Of a stretch of DNA of 64,000 nucleotides, positions 13,101-28,100 are shown one piece after another (positions within the stretch are counted from its first letter, which is position 1; every line of letters starts with the position of its first letter). The notes below the pieces were generated by a model. That model did no database searches. It saw only the letters and a list, made by a program, of their open reading frames with translations, and was not told the DNA's origin. The stretch spans positions 12,915,603-12,979,602 of the forward strand of contig NC_021683.1 in the NCBI RefSeq assembly GCF_000247815.1. Reading direction: 5' to 3'. The DNA comes from Ficedula albicollis. Taxonomy: Eukaryota; Chordata; Aves; Passeriformes; Muscicapidae. The position numbers and the translations under genes are program-made.

Positions 13101-16100
13101 AAAAGATTCTGTCATGGATGGTGACACACTGGAAAAAGGATCAACTCAACATGCTCCTGTTTATATGTTTAAGGATCATGTGAGCACTGTGCACCACAGC
13201 ACCACTTTTACTCTTTTTGGTCATTGTTTCTTGAAGAGTTGTTGTTATGACACAGCAAGAGAGGTGTAACCCTGAAACAGAAACAGGCCACAAAAACCAA
13301 AGAACACTCCCAGAAGCACCAGTGGCAAACACTGAGCCAAATGGGGACTGGATCTGGGCTGCTGCCATAAAGCCATGGAGCTCTGATCAGCAGCTTATCA
13401 AGAAAAAGCCTAATTTCTTTAGAGGCCTTCACTGTGTTTGGATGAAAAAAAGAAGGTCAGGCTATATGAGAAACAACCCTGGCAGTGTGGGTTAGAAACT
13501 GAACTGAGAACCTATGGGAGCAGCCACCAAAGACACTATTATGACTTTGTCAAATCTGTGTGAGCTTCATAGCCATTTGCAAGCCAACTAACATGAATAA
13601 GTTTTGCCCAGTGAATAAGTAAGAACACTGGACATATGACAGATATAAAAAAAAACCTGGACAACAAAATACTTTCCAGAACATGAATCAATATACCCAT
13701 TACCTTCCAAATCTATTGTGTTTCAAGCCAGTGGGAACAAGGATGTGCTCAGATTCAGCACCAGAACCTCCTTTAAGTAAGTACTGGCTAAGATCTGACA
13801 AAAGCACAGCCACCTTGCACCTGCAAGCAAGAAAAGACATTTCTGTCTCCCACAAAGCTGGGTATTGCTCTATGCTTTATTCCCCATAGATGGGAATTTC
13901 CAAGCACTGCTAAACTCTCCAGACTCTTACGTCATGACACATTAATAGAATTTTGTCACAAAAAATAAGAAACCAAGCATTTCATTAGTCGACTAGGCTT
14001 GGACCTGAAGCCCTTTTCTTCTCCCAGGCTGGTTAAAACTGCCCATCATGCTTTGTGGCAATCTCCCATGTTTTCTTAATACCTGACCTGGACTCCACAG
14101 CTGCAGAATAGCTACGGCCTGTACAGAGCCTGTAGAGCCCAAGTGTTTTAAAGAAACACACACCAGCCCAAGGGTGTTAATGCATAGGGTAATTTCAGCC
14201 TCTTACTCCCAAGAAGTTGTTTGCATGGAGCAGTGTGAGGGCAGATGGGGGAGGGAAAAAGGAGAAAGCATCCAAGACACAGAGAGAACAAAGCACAAAG
14301 TCACTCATGGCAGGGAGCTCTCTGGAGATCAGGCACAAAGAGCAGTCTCCCCCCCAGCAATGCACACGACAGAAAGAACGATGGGCTAACTGATACAGAA
14401 GTCAGACTGATAACAACAAAACAGCTCTTGAGATGGCCTCCTTTACTCTCTGCATTTGCAGAGCTCTAGAGTTTCCAGGTGCTAGCTCACTCACAGGCAG
14501 GAGAGTGGGCCTGGAAAACCTGCACCCTCCTGCCCACCTTCTCCCTCACACACCAGGATGGACAGACAGCCAGTGATGACATCCTATTCCCCCTCTCTTG
14601 GGAGAATTATTCAAAGCAGCTCCCAACCAAGTTAAAGCCTTTCTAAACAGAATCCAAGTATGCTGCAGTTCTGTTCTTAATTTCAAAGCTCCTGATATAC
14701 TCACAAGCAAACAAAGCCACAGTAACCACCTGGATAATTTATAAAGTATTTTTTCTCTTAGTTATTCATTTGCCAAGAGCTCAAGACTTGATCACCCAGA
14801 GCTGCCTGGTTACCAAAGAGCAGTGTCTGAAATATTAAAACAAACCCTAATAGCAAGAACCAAATGAATCAATATAAATTGCCTTATTCCTCTCAATAAC
14901 TCCTGTATAAAAGTAAGCAGAACCACTTTTTTCATCTTTAACTACTACAGCACCAGACAGACAGTAGCTTTGATTTCCATTCCATCTTTTTTTTCACACA
15001 AATAACAACGTTTCTGAAATTACTTTAGCAATTTCCATGACAAGAATGATTGCTGGCTGTAATTACCCATTAGCAGATATTAAAAGGGAATCAGGAATCT
15101 ATAAGCATGCAATAGAATAATTGAAGGAGATTAGTGGATGAATTATGAATCTCAAGCAAAAATAATCTCCAGTCTAGTGGACTCCACAACTAATTCAGTC
15201 TAGGAAATGAACTTCAGCAATCCAAACATACACCACAGGAAATACCATTCATGTTACAGACAACACTTCTTCCTTTTAAACTTTGCTTTCAAATGCTAGC
15301 CTGCAGCCGCCTTAGATTCTTCTACTCAAACAAAACTATTGAGTGGAGAATAGGTGAGGTTTTAATTATCTCTGCTAGCAGTGAGTTTCTTTACAAAGGT
15401 GAACCTTTTTTATACATATTTTGAAGTTTTTCATGTGAAACTTCACCTTCCTTAATTACATTTAATAATTAAATTGCTGAAGGGCTCCCTCTGCGATACA
15501 GAAAAAAACCCATACTTATATTCACCTCATATTTTCTCACAAAAAGTGAGCATACCCACCACATCAGCACTCAGAACTGTATTTACATTAAAAAGCCAAA
15601 TCAATACAAAAAGTAGTCTGTCATTTGGAAAAAACCCACCCCTTGATGTGTCAGAGCAATCAGTGACACTACATCACTAAGCCATGGAAATGATAGTGCT
15701 AAATGTATTGCAAAGAAAGCATTGAAACTGAACTTTTCAATTTACATTCTTATTTCAGTAGATTGCTTCTTCTCAAAATGTTTGCTCTCCAATGCTTTTT
15801 AAAGTAGGAATAAGTAACGAGTTGTTTAATTTGGAAACAGTTCTTCAGTCTCTTGTACAAATGGAAGATGTGAAATAACAGAGGCTGTGGTTTCATAAGC
15901 ACCAGCAGCTCTGACCAGCCAAAGGAGAAGGTCTCACCCACTCAGAGCCCCCATCCTTTACCAGGTACCTGCACCAAGCCCCTGCTGGGCTCTCTGCAGA
16001 GTCCATTCAACCAATACAGCATAGACGGCCAGTTTTGGCAGGTCACTTCCCTGTCAGGGCGGGGAGTACAGCAGGTAGCAGAGGTATAGGTGAGTTCCAG

Positions 16101-19100
16101 AGCTGGCCCGGGGTTTGGAAAGGAAAAGTAAACCACAAGTAGGAAAGCAAGCACAGCAGTGAGCTCTTAAACTGCCTCATCACTTCTCACAGGTCCCCAG
16201 CCCTAGGAAAAGAATATCAAGAATACTACTGCTAAAGCTGGGGACAGGGTGCTTGTTGCTCATTTTAAATACCACTGTCATTACAGCATGTGCTTTGAAG
16301 AAAAAGATTAAGGTCACAGAAAGAAATCTCTGCACTACTGATCCAGGTAGGATGGAAAATGGTGACAGAATATGGTTCAGAAAATCAACTGGTGATTTAA
16401 GACAAGCTCACAAACTAAGCCAATGAAAAAGAAAAAAAGAGTCCATATAACCAGACTGATGCAATTGAACTACACGGGAAAGTTTGCTACTGTTCTAAGG
16501 CACTTTTTATTGTGAAAACACGTAATGGTTCAACCAACAAATCTATTAAGCCTTATAATTAAGTGCTAGGTCTGGCTCAGCAGGGCGGGGGAGGAAGCAG
16601 TCCTTTTATAACACTGGTTTTCATAAGCAGCAAACTCCAGGGTGTAAAAAGATACATCACACCAGAAGGGAACAGAGCTGTGTTTTGCATCTTTCAAAAC
16701 TAAGGTGTGTGATTATTTCTTGACTTCCCAACCCCGTCACATCTTCCAGATAGATTTTCTGACTTTAGCTGATTTAAAATTGAACTTACCACTGCAAAAG
16801 TCAATATTCTCCTTACACTTTCAGTTTTCAGACCTATTTAAAATTCATGTCTTTGAACACAGTGTCCTCAGAAGCCAGGATAGCTTTTCACTGAGTAATT
16901 TCAGTTTAGTTATATCAAAAGCAGAGAGCTTGTGCTGTTATGGAAAGTACTAAAACCTGCAATATTATATAGAGCTATAAAACTGCAGAAAAAAACCCTG
17001 AAACACAGAACATTAAACTTCAACATCATGGGGAAAAATATTTTCAGCTAAGACAGGAATAGGGACAGAGTCTTCGTGTGTCTAAGCACCAATAATTTTG
17101 ATGAGAATATCCCTGATTTTCACAGAAAGTAAAACTCCTGATATTTTCAGAGCATCTGTTTTTGAGAGAGAGGGGGAAAAAAAAGCATCACACTAGGTTA
17201 TACTGAGCCTCTACTTAAATTAGCAATAAAACAAAAATTCAAGAAAGGTGTGTTTGAACAGCCTTTTTTTTCCCCCCATGCATTATCTCATTTAGGTTAC
17301 AGAATGACAGCAAATAGCAAACAAAAAGCTCAGGCTGACAAGTTTCCTAAGCTCAATATAATTAATTACACCTAGAATAAATTCTCTGTCACCTGTATTG
17401 CAATACTTTGAATATGCTTCAGATAATCTATTTCAATAAAGCAGACAAGAAGCACAGACGTGGCAGAGTCAGAGTACCAGGGTGTAAATGGACTCTTCTA
17501 TGACTAAATACAACAAAAGACATGCAAAAAGTAAAAAAATAACAAAAATTTTAAAACTCACTGTGAACAAGAGTGTAATGGGCATCCCACATTGCTCTCA
17601 ATTTTTCCTGTCTCACATAGTTATTTAAGGGGAATGTACAGTTCAACATAGAAATTAGTCTTGCCCACCTCTAGGGTAAATAGTGTATTTGCACAGAGCA
17701 GGTACAATGACAATATGGCACGGACAAGGCAGGAAAGAGATAACACCTGTCCTGAGTAAGATAAGAAATCACTTCCCATTTCAGTCAAGTCCATCTAAAA
17801 CCAGTCAAATAGAAAAGGAGGCTCCTCTCTCTCCTACCTACAATATTCCCACCCCACTGAAGTGAACAGGCATCTGAAGTGAAACTAGCATCTGAAATTC
17901 AAGCAATGCATTGATAGTAACAACAACTTTGGTTTCCTAGATTTTTTTTGTCCCAGTCTCTAATTTTTACTGAGCTAAGTAATTTTTTAAATGGTTTTGC
18001 CAAACATGGCTGTTTCTTGCTGAATTTCAGCTTACTCAACTCTTCCCTAAGCAATCTCACTTTGGAAATAAAACTCAGCCAAAGCCAAGACACAGAAAGA
18101 ATGTGACTGTGCATCAGTACCTAGAGCAGTGCACTGCAGGGTGGTATTGCAACACAAATATTTTTGTTAATGTATAAAATGCCCTTTACAAAAGCAAAAT
18201 CTTTGTACTATTTGAGGAATAAGAGGGAAGGCAAGGAGACAGATTAAATCCAATCCCCCTTTATTTAATGACTAGTACTTCAAGACTTATCAAATACCTG
18301 CTTTAAAAATCTTATTTCTCTACACTATTCATTACAGGGGAATTTTAACGTTCCCCAAACTAAACATGCAACATTTGTTACACCACCACATCCGTACTTC
18401 ACAGCCAAAAAAACTAAAACTAACACTTGCAATAAGGAAGTTCCCTCCCTTGGAGGGTAAATATTAAAAACATCACCAAAGAGACAGACATTTCTGATGG
18501 AAGGAGTGTTTCTAGAGTCATACCCTTCCTCAGGACACAAAGCTGACAAACACCCACAATTCTTTTTTAGAAGTTTTCCAAAATGTAATATCAGGTTTTG
18601 GAAAGGTCCTTTGTGAAGTCATTCTGACTTCTTTATCACTGATAAAGGACTGACAACCTCAGAAATCTTCTATTTTCAGTCTCACTTGATAGCAACATGC
18701 TAAAACTTGTTAGGAATTGTATACATATTTTTCACTGATCCACACAAAGGGCCACAGGAGCCAAACATTCACAAGGGCCTAGGTAAGCTGCTTGGCATCA
18801 CAAAGAGGGAACCATGCAGAAGCAGTGAGAGCTTTCCAGAGACAACTAACATGTCTCATGGAATTTTGTTTCCAGACTAAGGTTTGATTGTCTACTGAGA
18901 TACTAAAATGTCTGAACACAGATCTAATCACTATCACTCTTCTTGTTTCATCTTATTTTTCATCTTACCATTTCCAAAGCTTTGTTTGACAGCCAGCCCT
19001 GCCAAACTGCACCCAATGCCAACAGGCCACTGGAAACTTGCACCAAACAAAGCACTGACTCACCAGGGAAAACGTGGATATCTCACCTGGCACAGCTAAA

Positions 19101-22100
19101 ACAAAGCAGACACTTTTAAATTCTCCTGAAGCAGCTCTATCCTCTGGATTTGCTGATACTAAAGCCAGTTAACAAGTATCAAATCAGAACTAGTTAATTC
19201 CAAACCTGAAATAATACCATAAGACACAGCAAATCTTCAGGATGTGGCAAAAGTCACTTCTCAAAACAGCCTGCAGTTACTGCCTCACAGCTGCATGAGG
19301 TTTACAGAAGAGCCTTCCAAACTGAGGCACACACGGCTCAGCACCCAGCCAGCCCCCAGGGCTGGGTGTGCACCCACCACAGCAGCCCTGAGAGAGCACT
19401 TCTTACCTGGACTGCAGTGCTGAGCTGTGGAGAGCAGATTACTCCAGGCTTTTATTTACTGGGACCACTGATAAGACACACATGCTTCTTGTTTGCTTAC
19501 CGTTACAGGCCATGGGATTCATTGGCAAAATCTGCATTTCTCCACTCCACTCTGTTCAGTCATTTTGAAGTTCCTGCAGGAGTGTGAGTCCAATCCACTC
19601 AGGTTAAATCCTTGACACTAAATATTTTGATGTGCCACACACAGGAACCTGCAAAAAGACAGGGAATCTTTACTCCACGGACCACTCTGGCATTAACAAT
19701 GCTTTATTTCTTCCCCTCATAGTTCTACTCAATGTCCATCATACATTTTATGAACCTCTACTCAGACAATCAGTAAAAGAAAAAAGTATTTAATTGAACT
19801 TTGACATGCTGCAGCATGAATATGACCTGACTGAACCAATCATAGATGGAAATGTCTGAGAAGAAGGCTCAAGACTGATGAGAGGCATCGTCATTATGAT
19901 AACTGATGCCAACGCTTTTCGAGCAAGGCCTGCATGACAGCAGGGGTAAGATATAGGCTAAGAATGTTTTAGTAACTTTCACAGCATAATAGATAATGAA
20001 AGCCCAACCTTTTCAGTAAGTTCTGTTACAAATAAGACCAAATATCAGCAATTAAAAAAAAAACAACACTCCAAGAAGAGTAACTTAAATTAAAAAAATA
20101 CATAATTCGAAACAACTTAAAATATTGAAGATAGGCAAATATGACAATACAGCAGGAAAACAGCTGGGGAAAAAACCAAAAGCACACCAACAAAGCATTC
20201 CTTCCCTGAACCTTGTAACTCTGGATAAAGACTTATCTACTGCTAGTGTGGAAATTAAGAGATTCTGACCCTAAGCTTGCTTGTGCTGGAGTACAAAAGG
20301 GCAGAAGTGCATATTCCCAGGATGTTGTGAACAGAAAATTGTGTCTCCAGTTAGGCAGATGATGACAAGATATGGTTAGGTATCATCCATTAACCCAGTG
20401 CACCAACTATCTAGTAGGGGAATTCATATCCCACATAACAGCTTCTGGTTTTGTCTCACTCTCCTCCTGCTTTATCCTCTACACATGCATTCTGGGAGCA
20501 GCCCTTCAGATGTGAAAAGATGCCAAAGAAGTTCCACACCTCAGCACAGTACCAGGCACTGGCAGGAGCCCTGGTTCCTCACTGTTCCTTGTCAGAATCC
20601 AGTGCACACTCACCACGGGCATGAGCCAAGAAGAGGAATAAATGGTTACACAGGAGTGCTGGAACAATGACCCAAACTGAGGCCCAGAGCAGGAAAGCAG
20701 AATTAAGATGACACTGAGGAACCTGATTCAAGTCAAACAGCTGTCCTGGGAAGAGACAGTATCAGCACCTACTTTGCTGCTCACCCCAAAACTCTGTCAC
20801 CAGGGACCCATTTTGGAAAGCAGAAGGCAAGGTAAACTGCCAAATAATCTGGCACAAAATCAGAGTGGATGCGAAGTATTTTACGACAAGAAATAAAGTA
20901 AATCTATTGCCATTTTCTGTTAATTTTTTGCTAAAATACACAGACTATTTGAACCATCACTCAAAATAGGCACTCCAATGTGTCACAGTGGGTTAAATGT
21001 CCAGGTCATACCTAAGTCCTGGGACAGCTGTGGCCATTTTCATTAGATTTTGGCCAGGAGTTAGCAATATCTAGCCAAGCCCTACATGCATCAGCATTCA
21101 TAAAAGTTGGGTGAAAGCTGGAAAAGAGTCTTATGAAAAAGGTCAAAACCCTGACAAAGGCTTTTTGCAGCCTTGGAGAGAGATGAGAGGAAAAGCCACA
21201 AGATATCTCAGAGAGTTCATCTGAAAAGCCAGATATGAATCTGCTGTGTCTGTGCATGCGTAAAAGCAGATAAAAATAAGACTTTGTTAAACCTGCTACA
21301 TGTTCAATTTGGAATGCCTAAATAAGCTGCTGCTTCACTTTCACTGTGTTACGTACCCAGTATTAATGATAAGTCGCTGATAATCCCAAGAGATGCCTCA
21401 CGTTCCTTCAAAATGGACTAATGTCATGTGGAGAGCAGCACATAGGGAGGATGTTGAATAGTTAAAGCATCCCAGAAATATCATAATGCCTTTTAGAAAA
21501 ATAAACGGTAGCAGTTTTTAAAAATCATCTCATGTTTATGAAGGTGCTTAGCTGTAGTAATTGATACTTGTAACCACGTTAGAGAATTACAATGCAATGT
21601 AGAGAATTAATGTAATGACTATACCAAGCTAACAAAGTTTCACTGACTTGTAGGGTTTTTTTATATTTTTTAAAAGCTATTCCTTAAACTCATGATTTTG
21701 TTCAGAGCCCTTGATAAATTGTCGTATGCAAGATTTCTTTTAGTTACAGAGGGATGAAGGTGCTGCTCCCTAAAACTGTCCTGGGGATCAGGCCCTGGGG
21801 ACAGTATATTCCTGTCCTACGCACGAATTACAAACAAAGATAACGCACAGAAGTACTTCACATCAAAATGTAAAGGGAAGAGAGTTAAAAAACAAAAAGG
21901 TTCTCTCTGTATTTGTAACTGAAGTTCCTCAGAGGCACAGAGACCAGCCTGCTGATAAGCAGCAAGTTTCCGGCAGTAAAGTGATACACGAAGTACTTGG
22001 AGCCAATTTTTGATCTGCAAGACAGACAAGCCTCTCTGCATTCAACACTAACCACAGGCGCCTATTTCCCTAGCAACAGCTTGTGGGGCGCTTTCATTTT

Positions 22101-25100
22101 GACTGAAGAACATTTAACCAGTAACATTATGAGCCCTGCACCTTGCCGCTACAGCAGCAGTAGCTTTTCACACCTACCAAATTGTTATTTGTGTGGTATT
22201 GAGCTGCTGGATCAATGCTGCACCTGCAGCACAGATTTGCTTTATCGGGTTTTGGTGGTTTGGGTTTTTTTCATTTTTTAAACTATCTGAACCTTATCAA
22301 GCTAAAACTGGTCAAGAGTGAAAAAAAAACCAAAACAAACCCAAAACTTTAAAGTATTAAAAAAAAGGTAACTTAGTTACTTAGTAACACCCCTATTATT
22401 CTCCAGATGTTTCCTTTGTTTTTAGTTTGGAGCATTAGAGCACAGAGAAGTACACAACTGTTGTGTACGTAACAAGTACAGTCCTTGATTAATTTTAGAC
22501 TTAATTCAACCAAACGAGACAGAAAATGTATCAAACTAATGATGCAACATCAACTATTCACTGTTAGATCAAATGGCATAATGAGATTTAAAAAAAAAAA
22601 AAAAAAGAGTGACAAAAATTGAGAAATTACAATCTAGGAAGTAACCATTCAAAACTGAAAAAGCAATATCCTTCAGTGAAAATGTAATTGAATTATACAA
22701 CTTATTCATCCTGGGTTTATCTTCAGATGTTGAGGAACAAAACAACAAATTTTCATGAATACTATGCTCCAGCAAAATACAATCTACTACTGGACATAAG
22801 CCATAGCCTGAAGATCCTACTTGCTGGTAGCCTCTTAAAGATAACCATGACTCAAAGACCTCACATTCTGCACAGAACCCCAAGGAGAAAGCCAGCAAGG
22901 CTCTCTTGCACGGTTTGTAAGCCAGGCTTACACACAAAGAAAGTGTAAACCATGCTATGAAGCACCTCAGGAGCAGATCTGGGAAGAGCAACCAAACAGA
23001 GTTCACTGGTCAATTCTTCCCTGGCTGATCAGGGAGCGCCTGTAGAAGCACAAAGCACCCATTTAATTAGTGTCAGCTGTTCAAAATTCTGATTCCTTCT
23101 AACTCTTACTGAAGTTGTTCAGCACGGTTTAAGAGCAGGCCTGAGAGTCAACAATTGCCAAAAGCCCAAGAACATTATTTCAATAACCACATCCTGTAGT
23201 TAACTCACAGTAAATTCCAGAGCTATTTTTCTCCCTTGTAATCCCATATTTCCATCTTGTGAACATACAAATTCTCAAAACCTTCTGAAGCCCTTAGCCC
23301 CTGTATGAGAAGGACAACTAATGTGTTGAAAGCAAAGAACTCCAATCAATTTCTTTTGCCCCTCCTATGGATTTTTTGCTGACAGATTCCAAGTGTGTGG
23401 TGACCTCTTTCTTCTCTCCTTAAGGAACTGACCTAATACAAACATCCACCCACAAAAAGTGCCAACAAAATAAGTGAATACTCATAAGACGTTTCAGGAA
23501 TACAGTAGTCCCAAGCTTATTAGACACATAATTTTGGACTATAACAATTCATTACAGTAAATATCTTTGTTGGCACTTAAATCTTTTGCTGGATTTTATT
23601 CTCATACTTCCAGAAACATGTAATTCCTGGAGGAGAATGTCTGTTCAGCTGTGGCAGGAAGCATAATGCTGGGCTTTAAATATCCCATAAAATAATAATT
23701 AAGTTATTGTGTAATAGCATTATATTTTCAAAAATAAATATATAATTAGATAAGAATACATGATGTTAAGGATAGCAGAATGCCCGTGCTTCAGCTCCCA
23801 CTGACAGACATGGTGGTTGCAAAAACAACACAACAAGCAGTGCTGTAAATTCACTTACAGAAATGAGGGGGATCTTTTAAAGCCAGTTTTTCAGTAGCAA
23901 ATGGAATCAGCATCTCTGAGCAACAGCATGACAATGAAATCATGGGGTTCCTTTCACATGGCTGAAACACCAGCAGTATTTCTGAGGTGCAGTGGAAGCT
24001 GACACCACTGCCATCACTTCCCTATTGCTGAGGTACAGCTCTGCACCTGCCTGAGCAGCAAACCCAGCGCGCCAGGGGAGGGCCCACGTGCGGAACGGGA
24101 GGTGTCTGGGATGTGCTCAGCTGCAAACAACATCTTCAGCAGCCAGTGCAAACTTACTCATAAATCACCATCCTCCCTACACACAGAGTTAGGTCAGTTT
24201 AATGAACAGAAACAGGAAGTTTTGCTGTTCCTTTTAGAGAAATAAACCCACAGATCCTGGCTCTGGCTCCTCAACAGGGGCGTCTACAGTAATATTTGCT
24301 CAACAAGTTTCTCCTCCTCTTCCTTTTTCCTTCCCACCACTTATTCCTATCTTGTTGCCACACCATTCTTTCAGTATGTGCATGTCACTGTTTCTAGGAC
24401 TACAGATGAACTCAGAAAAAAACACTTGTCATTGCTAGGTTTTGTTTCTCTTTGCCCAAGAGGCAGAGAGGATTAGTGATGGTGTGCAGCAGCTTCGAGG
24501 GCAGCTCAGCCAGCACAGCTGCAGAGCAGAGGCAGAACAATGAGGTGACAGCAGAAATGTGATCCTTAACCTAAAAATGCTGCTCCAGCCATCCTAGGGA
24601 GGAACTGTGCTCCCATATGTGCCCCAAGATGAGGAACAGCCCAGAGAGATGCTAGGCAAGAGCCAGGAACAGAAGAGATCAGCTTCTCAGGGGAAAACAG
24701 ACCTCTCAATGCACCAAGCAAGTAGTCAGGGAGGTCTAAAATTCTCTATTTTAACATATGGCAAAAGCCATTAACAGCTCAATTATGCACAGTCTGTGAC
24801 CTGCAGGAAATATTCAAGACTGTAAAGAACAAGAACGGATAAATATATGCAAGCAGGGAAGACTCACTCAGTCAGACTGGCCCACCCCACCTTTGAAAAC
24901 TGAATGAGGAGATCCAAGATGCTTTCCCAGAGCTGGGAGGAGAGCTGTAATTGCATCATTTTTCTAGATGAGCAGTGTCAGTGATGTTGGCTCAGAGTCA
25001 GTCCTGAGCCCGTCAATGCCCTGTGGAGGTCCCTGGGGCACTGTGCTATTAGAAGTGATGACTTTCACAACAGGCTGCTGAGCAGGATCCAAACACAAAT

Positions 25101-28100
25101 ACGCTTGTGAAAGAAAGGAGAACTGCTACTTTATTTTTCAGTAAGAGCAAAAACACACTGCCAGTACTTTGGGCAACTTCCAGCAGCCAAATTATTGTTA
25201 ATGTCCAGAACACTTTCCACTTCTGTCTGGGAGCTTCCAGGATGAGTAAGACCTTATGTACTCTTATTTCTATCAACATTTCACAGAATGAAAGAACCAG
25301 AAATAAATCAGACTTGCTAGAATCACCCTGTGAGCACCACTCACATCTTCTGACTGCCAGGTTTATGCTTCCACCAGTAAACATACTTCAAGTTTGCTAC
25401 CTAAAAATCCAGTCATTTCACAAGGAGAAAAAAAAAGGCTATCTTCCCAACTTACAATTTTTGCATGGCAAGATATACACCAAAAGGATCTGTATTCAAG
25501 AGCAGGAAATAGGGAAGGAAAAATTAAGGGACTTTGCAGACTAAAAGAACTATTTGAAAAGTTTAGCTCACTCTTTCAAACGGGAGTTAAGCACACAAAC
25601 TGAAAAGATATAAATAATTTGTGACCAATTTGCAGCTTCTAATATGTTTTTTATCTTGCATACCTTTCAGAGGCTAATCTCCAAACCAAGTATTTTTTGC
25701 ATTTGATTACCAACCTCAAAAGACATATGAGTTCACAGTGAGAAAGAGAAAGCCAAACATTTACATTTGTAGAGTGTTTCTGATGTAACACAATCTGCAA
25801 ATATTTACAAATCCAAACCCCACACACTAACACTTCATTCATTTTTGTTGGTTTTAAATTAATTTCAACAAATGAAGCAGAAACCACTGAAATACAATAT
25901 AATGCACAATATGACAAACCCCATATTCATATTTATCACTGAGTCAGCCCACTTCATCCAGGAACTAACATCCAAGTGTTTCAGGGTAAGGAAAATCATA
26001 AGCCACATGCAATCCTTCAGTGACCTTACCTGTGCATAAAACAGGCAAATCTACATTTCTAGGTACTCTATGTATTACACACAGACATAAAAATGCTGTA
26101 ACATTCATTTAAATCATAAAACACTGGTTTACACCCAAACTTCTATTGCTTTATCACCATGCTAAGCCTACAGACCCAGAACAAGGAAGGGAAGGAATAA
26201 AATGTAAGTGAAAATGTCTGGTAGGTAATCCTTTTTAAATCCACACCTTAAAATGACTGTTAGCAATTACTGTATTCAGGCACATACACATTGGTCTATA
26301 CCAATAATTTCATCACTGTCTATTTTCTAAATATACCTATAAGCATATAGAAGTACAAAGAAACCCCAGATAAGTTGAAATTAATTATAAGCAGTCAAAA
26401 CTTCGGTCTCAAAACACTCTAACTGCTCCACAGCATTTTTACAAAAAGACACTGAAAGTGTTTAGTGACAAGGACAGAAAAAGGCTTTCTATGTCTTTCA
26501 CACAAGCTCCCAGCTTAAGGTGGAGTTTAAAAAAAGTTGTGTGGGGGAGACAGCAGATCTGCAAGAAATGTGCAAAAGTTCAAGTGACGTTCAAAGAAAA
26601 TCAGTGGGGTAAACGAAAAAAGTGTCCCATTGGGAAACATATTGTACACTGTCAGCTGCAGACGTCAAGCACTAAGAAAGCATTAAGACAAGCTTTCATA
26701 TTTAGTCACTAGCAAATGTCTAAATATGATGAACATGAAACCAACATTCACTGAACTCTCCACCCAAACCACTGACTTATGAAATGCTCATTTCCTAGAC
26801 AGGATGACAAAGAAAAGAAGTAAAATAAAGTAAAATCAAAGCGGCATACCAAGCAACCTACATATAAGAGAGATTTTACATGTACTATGAATACTAGATG
26901 TCCACTTTATCAACATCATGGCTGGACATAAATCTGTACTGTGAACATAAAGCAAGGACTTGAATCAACTGCAATAACCAAAACTTAAAATTTTGCAGAA
27001 AAATATACTCATGACAACAAATACAATAAGTAATACATAAGTTTTTCTGCATGGTGTTAGATTTTATCAATTTCCTTTAACACTTCCTCCTTTGGCTGAG
27101 ATGAATCTGGACATTAGCACAAAATTGTGTTTCCCAGGGGATGCTGCCACGACTGTGCTTGAGTGACACCCCCCAGAGCAGACACAGACCAGACAGAGTG
27201 GGGCTCCCCCCGTGCAGCCAGGGAGCAGCACTGGCTCCTCCTCTGAGCCCTAGAGTGATTCTCCCAGTTTGCCCTGGTTTTATGACCCTACAGAAAGGAT
27301 CAAGAGGAGGTCAGTCTGAGGAACAGAGATGATTCAGTGAATGACGCATCAAGGAACTCAGGCTGCGGGTCAAGAAATCCCAAAGAAGAAAAGGCAGATT
27401 CTCACTCTGGCAGAAGTCAAACAAAAGAACAGCCAGGAAGATCATCAATAAAGGCAGATATTTGTGTCAGGACTCTGACTTTGAACAAGCAGTAAATCTA
27501 TTTCTGGCCAGAAATTAGTCTCTTGCACAAACAAGCTACAGTACAAACACAAGGTAACTGCATCAATAGAAAACCCTATGGCACAGTCCAGAAACAGAGC
27601 ATATAATCTTCCCCATGTATTTCTTCAACTAATATGCTTGAAATTATTGGGAAACACATGTAAAAAAATTAAAGGTCCTAAGAAAGTATTTAAAGGTTTG
27701 CTGACCTCTCCATTAAGACTGGAAGGAAAATAAAAGAATGTTTAAGCCCACTGACACAGCATTAGTGTTTCACCAGAATATTAATGTTAGCAGATGTTTT
27801 TAGTGGACCCTAAATCACAAAATTGTGTTTTAAACAAAGCTTTTAGCATATGACTGCAGAGAAAAACTTAACTTGGGCCAAAAGACGATAAAAATTCATA
27901 GAAGTGAGAAGGCAGCACACAATTCTGAAAGGCTGTTTTGTTTTTGTAAACAATTCATATCCAAAAGCTATGTTTACTAATACTGCAAGGAAGGTACAGT
28001 AACCCCTCAGGTTACTATCATGTTATTAAAAATAAGCTTTTTTATAAAGAGAAAAGGCAGGTGAATAAAACTCACTGTTGCCTATGTTCCATGCTGTCAG

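Noticed and set aside
22569..23006. 145-codon minus-strand frame in ADCY7 intron 1
   Set aside because: It ends in an A/T homopolymer, has no family features, and overlaps a plus-strand frame.
25049..25544. Overlapping frames of 111 and 145 codons on opposite strands in ADCY7 intron 1
   Set aside because: Opposite-strand overlap, no recognisable motif, intronic position.
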